Source: Anaerolineaceae bacterium (GTDB lineage: Bacteria > Chloroflexota > Anaerolineae > Promineifilales > Promineifilaceae). From it: DNA of 45,508 nucleotides. The stretch is from contig PABI01000087.1 in NCBI GenBank assembly GCA_002699125.1, forward strand, positions 1-45,508, given 5' to 3'. Under the pieces are notes generated by a model. The model saw nothing but the letters and a program-made list of their open reading frames with translations, was not told the DNA's origin and ran no database searches. The position numbers were made by a program, and so were the translations under genes. This document shows positions 16,504 through 25,584 of the stretch, piece by piece (position 1 is the stretch's first letter; every line of letters begins with the position of its first letter).

Positions 16504-17718
16504 ATGAGTGAAAAAATAGATATTAATACGGCCGATGTGGCCACGCTAACCACCATCTCTGGCATTGGTCCAGCTTTGGCCGAGCGCATCATCGAATATC
16601 GTGAAACGGTGCATCCCTTTGAGGAGGTTATTGAGCTGGCTGCCGTTCCGGGCATCTCTGAGAAGATGGTGCGCGGTTTTGAAGATGCGGTAATGGTGCA
16701 GCCCGCTCTCCCGGCTTTGGATGAACCGGAAGAAGTCATATTGCTAGGCGCGCCAGATGAGCCAGAAGGGCTGCTGCCCGCTGAACTGCCAGAGGAGACC
16801 ACAGATGCCGAAGCGGCCGCCGTGGTTGGAACTGCACACATGGAACCGGAGCAGCCGGAAGAAGAAGAAATAGAAGCCGCTCCCGCTGAAGAAGATGACG
16901 AGGTTGAAGAAACTATGGCAGAAACGGCCGTAAACGATGAGACAGATACCGAAGATACAGCTGCGACACGGACAGAGTCGCCCGAGATTGAAGATCTATC
17001 CCTGGCTGAACCAATGAGGCCACCGATGCCTGAGGCAGACTTATATGCGGTAGCCCCTGCACAACCCTCGGCCGAATGGGAAGCCAAAGCACAGCGGCGC
17101 GGCTGCCTCAACGCTTTGCTGGGCGCTACTTTTGGTGCCATTCTGGGAGCCATGCTGACGCTGGCTATTTTGGCGGCCTTAAACCAGGGCAGCCTTAGCT
17201 TTGCCGCCAGTGACACTGAAATTCGGCAGCAGCTGGACACAGAAATAATCTCGCGCACCAACGAACTCAATCAGCTATCTACCCGCGTAAGCCTGGCTGC
17301 CACCCAAGAAGCTGCGGCCAACCAAACACTACAATCTGACTTTGACACCGCTAATGAAGCCATAAACGAAGAGCTGGCCAACAATGAAGAAATACTCAAT
17401 GATCTGGTAACCCGTTCCGGTGAATTGGAACAGCGCCTGGAAGAAGTCGCCGGGGCGGCCGATACGTTTACCGGCTTTTTAGACGGCTTGCGCCTGCTGC
17501 TGGATGATTTGGAGGACGGCACAGCCACACCAACGCCCGCTCCAGAGGAAGAAACGGTTTCGCCAACACCAACACCCACACCGGCCAGCAGCGAGACACC
17601 AGCGACAGCAACGGCCGTTTCCCCAACAGGGACGTCAACTAGCGCACCCACCCGCACTCCGCAGCCCACGGCCACACCATTTACATTTCCAACCAACACG
17701 CCCGCGCCGCAACCGTAG
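16504..17718 (+). CDS. HhH (ComEA-like) - transmembrane - coiled-coil protein
   Basis: A 404-residue protein. Residues 3-65 are a tandem helix-hairpin-helix of the ComEA type: IDINTADVATL, ISGIGPALAERII, then VPGISEKMVRGF. A long acidic Glu/Ala/Pro linker (70-190) leads to one membrane helix (about 199-228, LLGATFGAILGAMLTLAILA). An extracytoplasmic coiled coil (230-330) and a Thr-Pro-rich tail close the chain. In ComEA the HhH is outside the membrane after the signal helix; here it precedes the helix, so it would face the cytoplasm if Nin. It may tether DNA or another partner to the membrane. The ATG at 16504 has AAGGAGC upstream, rather than the alternative start at 16489. It shares architecture with the next gene. 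Confidence 0.8.
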   Translation: MSEKIDINTADVATLTTISGIGPALAERIIEYRETVHPFEEVIELAAVPGISEKMVRGFEDAVMVQPALPALDEPEEVILLGAPDEPEGLLPAELPEETTDAEAAAVVGTAHMEPEQPEEEEIEAAPAEEDDEVEETMAETAVNDETDTEDTAATRTESPEIEDLSLAEPMRPPMPEADLYAVAPAQPSAEWEAKAQRRGCLNALLGATFGAILGAMLTLAILAALNQGSLSFAASDTEIRQQLDTEIISRTNELNQLSTRVSLAATQEAAANQTLQSDFDTANEAINEELANNEEILNDLVTRSGELEQRLEEVAGAADTFTGFLDGLRLLLDDLEDGTATPTPAPEEETVSPTPTPTPASSETPATATAVSPTGTSTSAPTRTPQPTATPFTFPTNTPAPQP

Positions 17719-17827
17719 CGGGCGGCTTTCGTAAAACGTTCACCAGAGAATGGCGATTAAACCAGTCTCTACTCTCTAATCTCAAATACAAAAGGTTTTT
17801 TACGTGACCACAAACGAGGAGTTGAAA

Positions 17828-18844
17828 ATGACAACCAATCAACCACGCAGTGCCGGAGGCCGGCTTTGGTGGGTTATCCGCACCACGTTCGTTATTTTTA
17901 TTGTTGTCGCTGTGGTGGCTGTTGTGCTGGGCGGGCTGGGCTACGCAGGCTATTTAGGTGTTCAGGAAATTCAACGGTCCACCAACAGCCTGTCCATGCG
18001 CATAGACGCCAACGAGCAAAATCTAAACTCACTGCGTGACCTGGTGAATTCAGAATTTGCCGAAGGGAATCCGGAACAGACGGTGCAAATTAATCAGCTG
18101 GAAAACGAGCTTGCCCTGCTTACCGAGCAGTTAGAAGCATTACAAGCGGCGCAGACGGCGGATACGGCCGTTCAAACCGAACAACTCGGCACAGTCGAAG
18201 CTGAACTGGCGACGGCCGTTGCCCAAAACAGCGAGTTGAGTGGCGAGCTGGCCACGGTGCAAGAAGCGCTGGTTGCCTTGCAAAGCGACCTCAACAGCAG
18301 CGGCAGCCGCATTGATGAGCTAGGCGGCGATGTGGACCGCCTGCGCTTGCAGTTAGGCGCCCTTGATGAGGCGGTGACTGAACTTACTGAGGTCACCACA
18401 GTTGCTCGCAGCACAGAAACGGCCGATCTGCAACAAACGCTCACCTTACTACAGCTGTGGGGTGTGCTTACCAATGCCCGGTTGGCGTTAATGGATGGGG
18501 ATGATGTGGCGGCGGAAACGGCCGTAACCCGGGCAATGACCCTTGCCGGTGACCTCACCGCTGGAGAAGACACACCCGCAGCCGCCGCGCTAACCCGGCT
18601 GCAAACCCGCCTCGACCTGGCCGCTGCCGGCTTTGCCACCGATCTGCCCATGGTGGCCCAGGATTTAGAAGCTGCCAGCCAGGAACTGACGCTGCTGCTG
18701 GCCGGACCAGCGTCAGAAGCCGAAATTGTTGAAGCTACCCCCACGGCTACAGAAACGGCCGAAACTAATGAAGAAACAGCCACTGCCACGCCACTGCCTT
18801 CACCTACAGCACCTCCCACGGTAACGCCAACCCCAACGCCGTAG
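17828..18844 (+). CDS. Single-pass membrane coiled-coil protein with Thr-Pro tail
   Basis: A 338-residue protein of unknown function. One helix near the N-terminus (about 14-44, TTFVIFIVVAVVAVVLGG) is followed by a long Glu/Gln/Leu/Ala-rich coiled coil (45-200), an alpha-helical Ala/Thr-rich domain (about 200-300) and a TPTATETAE...PTPTP tail. Layout and composition mirror the membrane, coiled-coil and tail parts of the preceding HhH protein, so the pair probably arose by duplication or works together at the envelope. The ATG at 17828 has GAGGAG seven bases upstream; the GTG at 17804 in the same frame has none. Four palindrome copies lie in the gene. A strong terminator follows. Confidence 0.75.
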   Translation: MTTNQPRSAGGRLWWVIRTTFVIFIVVAVVAVVLGGLGYAGYLGVQEIQRSTNSLSMRIDANEQNLNSLRDLVNSEFAEGNPEQTVQINQLENELALLTEQLEALQAAQTADTAVQTEQLGTVEAELATAVAQNSELSGELATVQEALVALQSDLNSSGSRIDELGGDVDRLRLQLGALDEAVTELTEVTTVARSTETADLQQTLTLLQLWGVLTNARLALMDGDDVAAETAVTRAMTLAGDLTAGEDTPAAAALTRLQTRLDLAAAGFATDLPMVAQDLEAASQELTLLLAGPASEAEIVEATPTATETAETNEETATATPLPSPTAPPTVTPTPTP

Positions 18845-18870
18845 ATGTTGAGCTTCGAGAAAAATAAAAA

Positions 18871-18900
18871 AGGAGCAGGTTTTTGGACCTGCTCCTTTTT
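18871..18900. terminator. Strong bidirectional intrinsic terminator
   Basis: AGGAGCAGGT (18871-18880) and ACCTGCTCCT (18887-18896) form a perfect 10-bp stem, with an A-tract on the left and a T-tract on the right. It sits between the convergent coiled-coil gene and the decahaem cytochrome gene, and can serve both. Confidence 0.92.
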
Positions 18901-18938
18901 GTTGTAACCAAAATGAACGTCTAGTCTAGCGGTAAACC

Positions 18939-19847
18939 TTACCCGCCATCAGCGCTTATTTGTGGTCGTGTCATGCCAGAAACGTCTGCGTTCAAAGCAG
19001 CCAGCGTATCATACAGAACCTGAATCATATACTGGCCATTGTGGGCAAATGCGCCTGGGTCTTTTTGTACATATTGGTAATTGTAAGCCGCCCGCAGCAG
19101 CGTTGGTGTCCAGGTGCTGTAGCTCTCACCTGCATCGTTGAAGAAGTACGGGTAGCTGTGGGAATCGTACACAATCAGGTCTGCGCCTACACTGGTGGAG
19201 TATTCTTGCATCGCCGTGTAGAGCATTTCCGTCATCGTGTCGATTTCGCCGGCAATACCTTCCGTCACGTCGCCATCACCGTCGTAGTCAACTTCACCTT
19301 CGCGGATCAGACGTAGGTCTGCGGCCGTTTCCACGTTTTCATGACAATCGGCACATTCTGCTACTTCCACTTCCAAAGCATGGGTGTCGTGGCATTCTGT
19401 ACAATCGTCAAACGCGCCAACGTGCTCGTTCCGACCCAAATACTCATTTCCGGCAAACTCGTACGCACCCTTCACTTCTGTACCGAAGAGTGTCGCACCA
19501 GCAGCAAAGTAATGAATATTTTGGAAGCGCAGGTTGTCGGCAATTTCATCATCGCCGAGGTCCCCAAGCGCCCGGTCTACAGAACCAGTTGAAGAACGAC
19601 CCTGATGACAGTTGATACAGGTGTTGGCCGGTTCGCCTTCACCAAAGGAAACCGTCGCCCCGCTGGGGAAAGTTACCTCGTCAAAGACGTACAGCTCAAA
19701 CGTTTCCACATTGCTGTGGCAGGTGGCGCAGTTCAAACCACTGGCGACCGGTTGGCTAATAGAAACACCTTCCGTAGCAAACAGCGGTAAACCTGCGGCC
19801 GAGTGACACTTACTACAGTTTCCGGGAACAGCCCATCTTCGTCCCAA
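18939..19847 (-). CDS. Decahaem cytochrome c, second pentahaem module (after frameshift)
   Basis: About 300 residues with five CXXCH sites: CSKCH, CATCH, CINCH, CTECH and CADCH. The order and spacing repeat those of the module encoded upstream, including NIHYFAAGAT, the calcium-loop-like DYDGDGDVTEG, YPYFF and AAYNYQYVQKDPGAFAHNGQ. It has no signal peptide and no convincing start. It is the in-frame continuation of the 19733-21142 frame after a net -1 shift at the G-run (CCC on the plus strand, 19832-19834). An extra G would join HWDEDG to AVPGNCSKCH, matching the first module's HWDEDDPAEVPASCAKCH. The complete protein would be about 734 residues with ten haems. Confidence 0.85.
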   Translation of the reverse strand: MGRRWAVPGNCSKCHSAAGLPLFATEGVSISQPVASGLNCATCHSNVETFELYVFDEVTFPSGATVSFGEGEPANTCINCHQGRSSTGSVDRALGDLGDDEIADNLRFQNIHYFAAGATLFGTEVKGAYEFAGNEYLGRNEHVGAFDDCTECHDTHALEVEVAECADCHENVETAADLRLIREGEVDYDGDGDVTEGIAGEIDTMTEMLYTAMQEYSTSVGADLIVYDSHSYPYFFNDAGESYSTWTPTLLRAAYNYQYVQKDPGAFAHNGQYMIQVLYDTLAALNADVSGMTRPQISADGG

Positions 19848-21142
19848 TGACGGAATGCTTCCTCAGAGGCGGCGAAGTGGCCATGGTCGTTGCGATGCAG
19901 CGCTTCCATATCAACGGGTGCAGCCACTGCTTCGTTCAGACTGGCAATGGAATCGTAGAGGAGCTGGATGATATATTTACCACCGTGGGCATACCGTCCC
20001 GGGTCCTTCAACGAAACCTGGAAGTTGTAAGCAGCCTGAGCCAAACGAGGCGTCCAGGCATTGTAAGCGTTGGGGAAAGCTGCTTCACCTTCGCTAACCT
20101 CACCGTCGCCATCGCCATCAATGAAGAAGTAAGGGTAAGCTTGTTGATCATACACGATACCTGTGCCACTCACTTCTGCTGCGTACGTTTGCATCAAATC
20201 ATACAGGATGACCCGCATGTCCTCGATTTCGAAGAAGACGCCTTCGCTAAGGTCGCCGTCGCCATCGTAATCGACCAAAGAGCCTGCCATGCGGATATCT
20301 ACCAAATCTTCTGCATCACGCAGATCGGTGTGACAGACGGTACACTCATCAAACTGAACTTCCAACGTGTGCGGATCGTGGCAGCTTACGCAGGTATCGT
20401 ACCCTTCCACATGATCAAACTTGGGATCGTACGCTTGTCCTTCGTATTCATAACCACCCATTGCCGCGGTGCCATACCGTGTGGCTGCCGCCGCATAGTA
20501 ATGGATATTGGTAAAGCCCAGATCTTCGCTGACGGTGTCCAGGTCTGCCACTGGGTCTAGCCCGGCATTGACGATGGACTCGTTCACGGAGACCGTGGAG
20601 GCACGGCCTTGATGACACTGCATACAGCGCGCTTCCGGCCCCAGCCCGGTGATTTCTGCCCCAGAGGGGAAAACCACGCTGGCCAGATCCACGGTGACTT
20701 CGTTGTGACATGCTTCACATTCAACCGTGGTGCCGAGGGGAGCCGCCGCATCTACCGTACCAAAAGCAGACCCATCGGCTCCCAAGAAGTCAAGGTAACC
20801 AGGGGTGCTGTGACATTTGGCACAGCTGGCCGGTACTTCGGCCGGATCGTCTTCATCCCAGTGAACAAAGGCTTCGGCGCTGGCGTCAGCGTGGCCAGAT
20901 GCGGCCCACTGCTCGGCGAAGAGGATGTTGGACGCAGCCGATTCCGACTCTGTCATCACCTCTACAACGCGCGTTACCTCTACTTCCACCGGAACTTCGA
21001 CCGTTTCCGCTTCGCCAGGCACTTCTACAATCCGCGTCACTTCAACGGTTTCTGGCTCTTGGCTGCAAGCTACGACAGCCAGACCCAGAAATAAGAGAAG
21101 CCCGAGCAAAACGTAAACGCTTTTATACTTCGGGTGAATCAT
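19733..21142 (-). CDS. Decahaem cytochrome c lipoprotein, signal and first pentahaem module
   Basis: Starts with a lipoprotein signal, LLLFLGLAVVAC (lipobox Cys near residue 26), then a Val/Glu/Thr-rich stalk (EVTRIVEVPGE, VEVEVTRVVEV) typical of Chloroflexota lipoproteins. Five haem sites follow: CAKCH, CEACH, CMQCH, CVSCH and CTVCH. Two Asp-rich loops, DYDGDGDLSEG and DGDGDGEVSEG, look like EF-hand calcium sites. The true reading leaves this frame near 19833, so the last 30 or so residues (after HWDEDG) are out-of-frame sequence. It is probably an outward-facing electron carrier at the membrane surface. It is the last gene of the cytochrome run, 159 bp after the cytochrome b, and has no full ACGGCCGT copies. 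Confidence 0.85.
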   Translation of the reverse strand: MIHPKYKSVYVLLGLLLFLGLAVVACSQEPETVEVTRIVEVPGEAETVEVPVEVEVTRVVEVMTESESAASNILFAEQWAASGHADASAEAFVHWDEDDPAEVPASCAKCHSTPGYLDFLGADGSAFGTVDAAAPLGTTVECEACHNEVTVDLASVVFPSGAEITGLGPEARCMQCHQGRASTVSVNESIVNAGLDPVADLDTVSEDLGFTNIHYYAAAATRYGTAAMGGYEYEGQAYDPKFDHVEGYDTCVSCHDPHTLEVQFDECTVCHTDLRDAEDLVDIRMAGSLVDYDGDGDLSEGVFFEIEDMRVILYDLMQTYAAEVSGTGIVYDQQAYPYFFIDGDGDGEVSEGEAAFPNAYNAWTPRLAQAAYNFQVSLKDPGRYAHGGKYIIQLLYDSIASLNEAVAAPVDMEALHRNDHGHFAASEEAFRHWDEDGLFPETVVSVTRPQVYRCLLRKVFLLANRSPVV

Positions 21143-21301
21143 ATAAACCTCCTTTGCAACTATTTGCCAGAAAACAACTTACTGTAAAGAAGACCCTTAC
21201 AGCAATTTTCTGAAAATATCTCATAGACGATACCGACCCAATTACCGGCATCGCCCTATGATTTAAAGTAATAGGCTGACTGAGCTTTACAGCTTGCCAG
21301 C

Positions 21302-22183
21302 TTAGGGTGATGGTGTACTTAACGGCACAAAAATCTCACGCGTAACTCGTGGGATTGTTTCTATCGCCGTTTCTTCAAATGTAAAGGCCCAAATGAGCGC
21401 AACGAGCAGCAAGCCGCCAACAACGATGCTGACAGCAAAAAAGATGCGCTGCCGCCGCTGACGTACCGGCAAAGAAAGTTCTGGCCACGGATCGCCCCCG
21501 CTTTCCAGCCGTTCCAGCTCCAGCGCGTGCTCCTCTTCCATTTGGTGGTGGGGCAGCTTGCCGGTGAACATGCTGGGATTAAAGTGTTTGATATGCACAT
21601 TGTACATGTGCCAGATAAGAATGCTGAGGACAGCCAGCAGCGCTTCGCCACCATGGGCAGCCTTGGCGGCTGGAATAAATTGTCCAGGCAAAAACAGGGT
21701 TGCGGCAATGGGGTTCCACAGCATAAAACCGGTGATGGCCATAATGGCCGTGCCCCAAACGACGGCCCAATACTCCAATTTCTCGCCAAAGTTAAACTTG
21801 GGCATTCTGGGGGCTTCATCGGTAAAGCCCAGATTGAATTTGACTGTTTGAATCAAATCTTGCAAATCTTGCTTCACCGGCAGCATTCGCATCCGTTCTC
21901 GCTTGACAAAAAAGCGGTAAGCGGAGGTAAACAGATGGTAGATCGAGCCAACCACCAACAAAATAGCGGACCAGCGGTGAATGATGCGCGTCAGTTCGAT
22001 GCCGCCCATCACATCGATCATCCATTGGGCCCAATTTTGCAAGGCGTATTTTTGAGGGATGCCGGTAACAGCTAATATCGTGAAGCTCACCATCAAGATG
22101 GCGTGCTCAATGCGGGCCATCGTCCGAAAACGGGGGTATTGTTTTTTTACGTGTGTCTCTGTTTTTTGTGCTTGGCTAGTCAT
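21302..22183 (-). CDS. FdnI/HydC-like di-haem cytochrome b membrane subunit
   Basis: A 293-residue protein with about five hydrophobic helices. The first two carry RIEHAILMVSFTILAVTGIP and RIIHRWSAILLVVGSIYHLF, whose histidines fit b-haem ligands. A helix near LEYWAVVWGTAIMAITGFML and another with LLAVLSILIWHMYNVHIKHF supply the rest. A C-terminal anchor helix (VSIVVGGLLLVALIWAF) is extra. Such subunits exchange electrons between menaquinone and an outward cytochrome or dehydrogenase. The gene begins 4 bp after the 14-haem cytochrome stop, so the two are translationally linked and likely form one quinol-oxidising complex, a split counterpart of the Geobacter CbcL type (inference). Confidence 0.85.
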   Translation of the reverse strand: MTSQAQKTETHVKKQYPRFRTMARIEHAILMVSFTILAVTGIPQKYALQNWAQWMIDVMGGIELTRIIHRWSAILLVVGSIYHLFTSAYRFFVKRERMRMLPVKQDLQDLIQTVKFNLGFTDEAPRMPKFNFGEKLEYWAVVWGTAIMAITGFMLWNPIAATLFLPGQFIPAAKAAHGGEALLAVLSILIWHMYNVHIKHFNPSMFTGKLPHHQMEEEHALELERLESGGDPWPELSLPVRQRRQRIFFAVSIVVGGLLLVALIWAFTFEETAIETIPRVTREIFVPLSTPSP

Positions 22184-22187
22184 CTTT

Positions 22188-23888
22188 TCACCCCCTCAAC
22201 CGCAGGCGTATGCGCCGGTAAATGTCGGTAGCAACCATGAAGCCGAAGAAGCCTACGGTGGCCGGAATAACAATCTGGTAGAAAAGGTTTACCAGGAAAA
22301 CAAGCGGATTGTTTTGCAGCGATGGCTTAAAATGGCTGGTCCAGGTGTCCGGGAAGTTGGTTGTGGCGTCAGGATGGCATTGCTGACACGTTTCTAGCAA
22401 ATTAGCCTTGATACCTGCTTCCGGGTCATCTGGAGATTTGATGGCGTGAACGCCGTGGCAATCATAACAGACGGCTTTGTTGGTCTCCACGTTCGGGTCC
22501 TGGTGTTCAAACAAGGTAACGGTGGTGCCATGGAAGTCGGCCACGTAGGTGTCGAACACATCGGTGGAGATGTCGTATTCGGCCATCAGTTCCTCGTCAG
22601 CATGGCATTCGGCACACAGTTGGGGTGAGCGAATGCGGAACAATGCTGTGGTGGGGTCGGTGATGTTGTGCACCTCATGACAGTTGATGCAGGTGGGAAC
22701 ATCTGGATTGCTTTCACTGAGGAGCGCCTCACCATGGACGCTGCTGGCGTATTCTTCAAAAATGGTGCTGTGGCATTGCTCACAGGTGTAGGAGATACGC
22801 TCACGGGGTTCGTTGGGAATGGGTGTATCGTGGGCGCCGTGACAATCTGTACAAACGGCCGCTTCCTCTACACCTTCCGCAATTGCCATGCCATGTACAT
22901 CATCCAACGTTTGATCATACTTTGGCTCATGGCAACGGCCGCACAGCGGATATTGCTGCAAATTATAGTCACGCAAGGTTTCTACCGTGACCGGCTCATG
23001 CGGGAAGCTGTCAATTTCATGGCAGTCCGTACAGGCCAGTGGCTGCCATGAGTTGGCCTCGCCGTGAACGGAATCGTGCAGCGCCTGCTCATCAATGGTC
23101 AAATTTAGCACATCACCGTTGGGGAAGGTGAAGCTGAGTCCTTCCTGGCTGTGGCAGGAGAGACAGTAGCTGTTGTCTGGCTGCGGCGTGAACAGTCCGG
23201 CCTGAACGATTTCTGTAAGCTTGCCTGTGTCCACGATTGGAACTTCTGCTGCAAGATGGCAGTCGGCACATACTTGGGTGCCTTCGCCCGCCTGCCACTG
23301 CTCAACCGTCAACACATCGTGCCCACCGTGGCAGTCTGTACAGGCCACCGGATTTTCCGCCTCGGGGCCAGGATGGCTGGTGAGATGGGGCTGCACGTGG
23401 CAGGTTTCACAGTTGGTCGCCTGCTCCAGTTCATACTCACGCAGCGTGTCGGCCGTGAGCGGGGCATGTGGCTGCTGGTAATCATTGACAGGCTGGTGAC
23501 AGCTGTAGCATTCCAATGGATCATCAGCGGCCGTGCCGTGTGCCGAGTTGGCCAACGTGGTTAGATCCACCTGGGCGGAAATGGTCTCGCCAGAAGGGAA
23601 CTCAACCACGGACTCTGTATCCTGGTGGCACAGGCGGCAGGCTGCGTCATCGGCGATTTGGTTGAGGGGCAGATGACTGTCAGGCAGCAGGGCCGTTTCC
23701 CCCTGGTTTAGCTCAGTGATAGGGGGATGTGATTGGATAACGGCCGTAATATCTTGTTCCTCAGCTGCCTGAGTTGGAAGAACGTAAATCGCTATCAGGC
23801 AGGCCAGCACAGCTCCGACAAAGCCCCAGATGAGATGTCGCTTATTGTTAAACAGATCCAAAGCGGCCTCCATTGGTTGTTGGGTCAA
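22188..23888 (-). CDS. 14-haem membrane-anchored cytochrome c
   Basis: A 566-residue protein with fourteen CXXCH sites that I count one by one: CRLCH, CYSCH, CETCH, CTDCH, CADCH, CLSCH, CTDCH, CGRCH, CTDCH, CEQCH, CINCH, CAECH, CYDCH and CQQCH. An uncleaved-looking N-terminal helix (LIWGFVGAVLACLIAIYVL, about 17-35) and a C-terminal helix (IVIPATVGFFGFMVATDIY) anchor it at both ends, with all haems outside. Repeated CTDCHGxHD and CHEVH units show growth by duplication of a short two-haem element. It probably takes electrons from the adjacent cytochrome b and hands them to the lipoprotein cytochromes. Start ATG at 23873 or 23888; no decisive Shine-Dalgarno. Confidence 0.9.
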   Translation of the reverse strand: MTQQPMEAALDLFNNKRHLIWGFVGAVLACLIAIYVLPTQAAEEQDITAVIQSHPPITELNQGETALLPDSHLPLNQIADDAACRLCHQDTESVVEFPSGETISAQVDLTTLANSAHGTAADDPLECYSCHQPVNDYQQPHAPLTADTLREYELEQATNCETCHVQPHLTSHPGPEAENPVACTDCHGGHDVLTVEQWQAGEGTQVCADCHLAAEVPIVDTGKLTEIVQAGLFTPQPDNSYCLSCHSQEGLSFTFPNGDVLNLTIDEQALHDSVHGEANSWQPLACTDCHEIDSFPHEPVTVETLRDYNLQQYPLCGRCHEPKYDQTLDDVHGMAIAEGVEEAAVCTDCHGAHDTPIPNEPRERISYTCEQCHSTIFEEYASSVHGEALLSESNPDVPTCINCHEVHNITDPTTALFRIRSPQLCAECHADEELMAEYDISTDVFDTYVADFHGTTVTLFEHQDPNVETNKAVCYDCHGVHAIKSPDDPEAGIKANLLETCQQCHPDATTNFPDTWTSHFKPSLQNNPLVFLVNLFYQIVIPATVGFFGFMVATDIYRRIRLRLRG

Positions 23889-23910
23889 AAAACATAATAC
23901 ACATTACAAC

Positions 23911-25209
23911 TTATGGCGCTTCAGAACCAGCAGGCGCTTCTTCCGGTGCTTCCTCAACGGGCGCAGCTTCCACCGCAGCGGGCGGTGTGTGGTAGCCAAC
24001 TGCCAGTGAGAGGAGTTCTTCATTTGTTACTTCGGGAGCACGGCCGTCTGGGTTGTGGCAGCTGCGGCAGGCAAAATTCAGGGCGAGTTGTGTTGTTGTT
24101 AGCGTACCATCCTCGTTAAACTGCTCAATCTGCGTGGGGTCGATAGACACCACATGGGTCCGCAGGTCGCCTGTGTACATTTCTGCATTGGCGACGGCGT
24201 TCTCAATAAGACGCGGCATGTGGCAATCTATACAATCTACCCCGCCGATGTCGTTGTGCCCGGCCTCGTATTGCGCCTGATCAAAGTGGCAATCTTCGCA
24301 GCTGGCCTGGACAGTGGGCAGCTCTGCCTCTCTCAATTGGACAACACCTGTGTGTGGATCGTGGCAAACAACACAGTCTAGCATTAAATGCTTGCTTTGG
24401 AACAAGTCATCGTAGCCATCATGATGCTGAATAAAACCATCAGCTACATCCAATTCTCCCTCAAAGCCGCGCGTGTGGCAGGCGTTGCAGGACTCAGCAT
24501 CCCGATTAATGGATAGCTTAACGCTAATGGGACTCTCGGCATGTTGGCTGCCGGCACCATGACACTCTTCACATTGAACGCCACCAAAAGCCCAGGTCCC
24601 TACCATGCCGGGTCTGCCATCCTGGTTGCCAATGGGACTGTACCCGGTAGTGTGGCAGGTGCCGCAATCGTAGGGTAGATTTGCTTCGCCAGCATGATAG
24701 CCAACCCAGTCGTCACCCAAGTCCAGGGCTTCATTGTCAAGGTTATATTGGGTGGTCGCATTTTCATCTGCACCGGTAATAATGTACCCATCCTGATCAA
24801 TGAAGCGGGCTTTCCAATTGTAACCACCAATGACATAGCTAATATCATCCCAAGTGTATCCTGCAGGTGGGTCGCTTACTTCAGAGAAGGGATATTGGGG
24901 TGGTTGGCCATCGACCACAGCATTGAGTTGGTAAGCGTGGCCGCTCATGGCAAAAGCATCAGAAATTTCTTGATGGCACTCGGCGCAGGCATCACTGCCT
25001 ATGAAAGTAGGAGGCGTATAGCTGAGGCCATCTAGCCCGGCTGGTCCCGGTACACCTTGCGGCCCTTGCGGTCCGGTAGGTCCTGGCGGGCCCTGGTCCC
25101 CGGCTGGTCCCTGGGGTCCTTCTGCCCCTGTTTCACCGGCGCAGGCAGCCACAAATGTGACAACGGCCGTAATGAACAGCATCATCAAGAACCATTGCTT
25201 CCGTTGCAT
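23911..25209 (-). CDS. Octahaem cytochrome c lipoprotein with collagen-like stalk
   Basis: A 432-residue protein. Signal peptide with lipobox VAAC near residue 23, then eleven or so Gly-X-Y triplets ([19 protein letters not shown] and on), then a cytochrome c554-like domain. The eight haem sites are CAECH, CGTCH, CEECH, CNACH, CVVCH, CEDCH, CIDCH and CRSCH. The loop between the first two ([20 protein letters not shown]) is typical of the c554/c' family used in nitrogen and sulfur electron transfer. A Pro/Ala/Glu-rich tail ends the chain. The collagen-like stretch would trimerise and lift the haems off the membrane (inference). The ATG has a strong AGGAGG four bases upstream. It is the first gene of the minus-strand cytochrome run. 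Confidence 0.9.
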   Translation of the reverse strand: MQRKQWFLMMLFITAVVTFVAACAGETGAEGPQGPAGDQGPPGPTGPQGPQGVPGPAGLDGLSYTPPTFIGSDACAECHQEISDAFAMSGHAYQLNAVVDGQPPQYPFSEVSDPPAGYTWDDISYVIGGYNWKARFIDQDGYIITGADENATTQYNLDNEALDLGDDWVGYHAGEANLPYDCGTCHTTGYSPIGNQDGRPGMVGTWAFGGVQCEECHGAGSQHAESPISVKLSINRDAESCNACHTRGFEGELDVADGFIQHHDGYDDLFQSKHLMLDCVVCHDPHTGVVQLREAELPTVQASCEDCHFDQAQYEAGHNDIGGVDCIDCHMPRLIENAVANAEMYTGDLRTHVVSIDPTQIEQFNEDGTLTTTQLALNFACRSCHNPDGRAPEVTNEELLSLAVGYHTPPAAVEAAPVEEAPEEAPAGSEAP

Positions 25210-25543
25210 AAAGCCTCCTCTGTTTTCCTCTTCAAGTTGATAATCGTATAAGTCATTCTTATTTTTGATTAATGTAGCTAGCTCATTATAGCCACCCTAA
25301 CTCTGACTTCGTAATGACAAATGTCACACACACCGGATGACAGACGTTCTTAGAATAGGAGCTACCTCTGGGGATGATAGGTATAACTTATCTGTAGGTT
25401 AAGGCATAAACGGTAAATAGATTCCAGAATGTGACTGTCGCGAAAAAATGTGAAGTTATGTTTGTGGAAAGTTAGGCTAGATCATGCATCAAGATCGCGT
25501 TTTTGGCAAGCGGCCGTTTGTCGTTTAATTTGCCGAAATAAGG

Positions 25544-25549
25544 TATAAT
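25544..25549 (+). promoter_or_regulatory. Candidate -10 element upstream of an orphan terminator
   Basis: TATAAT with weak -35 candidates (TTGTCG, spacing 20). A transcript starting near 25556 would be about 55 nt long at the hairpin that follows, so it could be a small RNA or a gyrA leader. Confidence 0.3.
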
Positions 25550-25584
25550 TTGACCTGATTTGTACCTAAAAATTGAAATAATTT

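Noticed and set aside
16479..17270. 263-codon Ser-rich minus-strand frame
   Set aside because: Complement of the acidic Glu/Ala-rich linker of the HhH protein, with no start signal.
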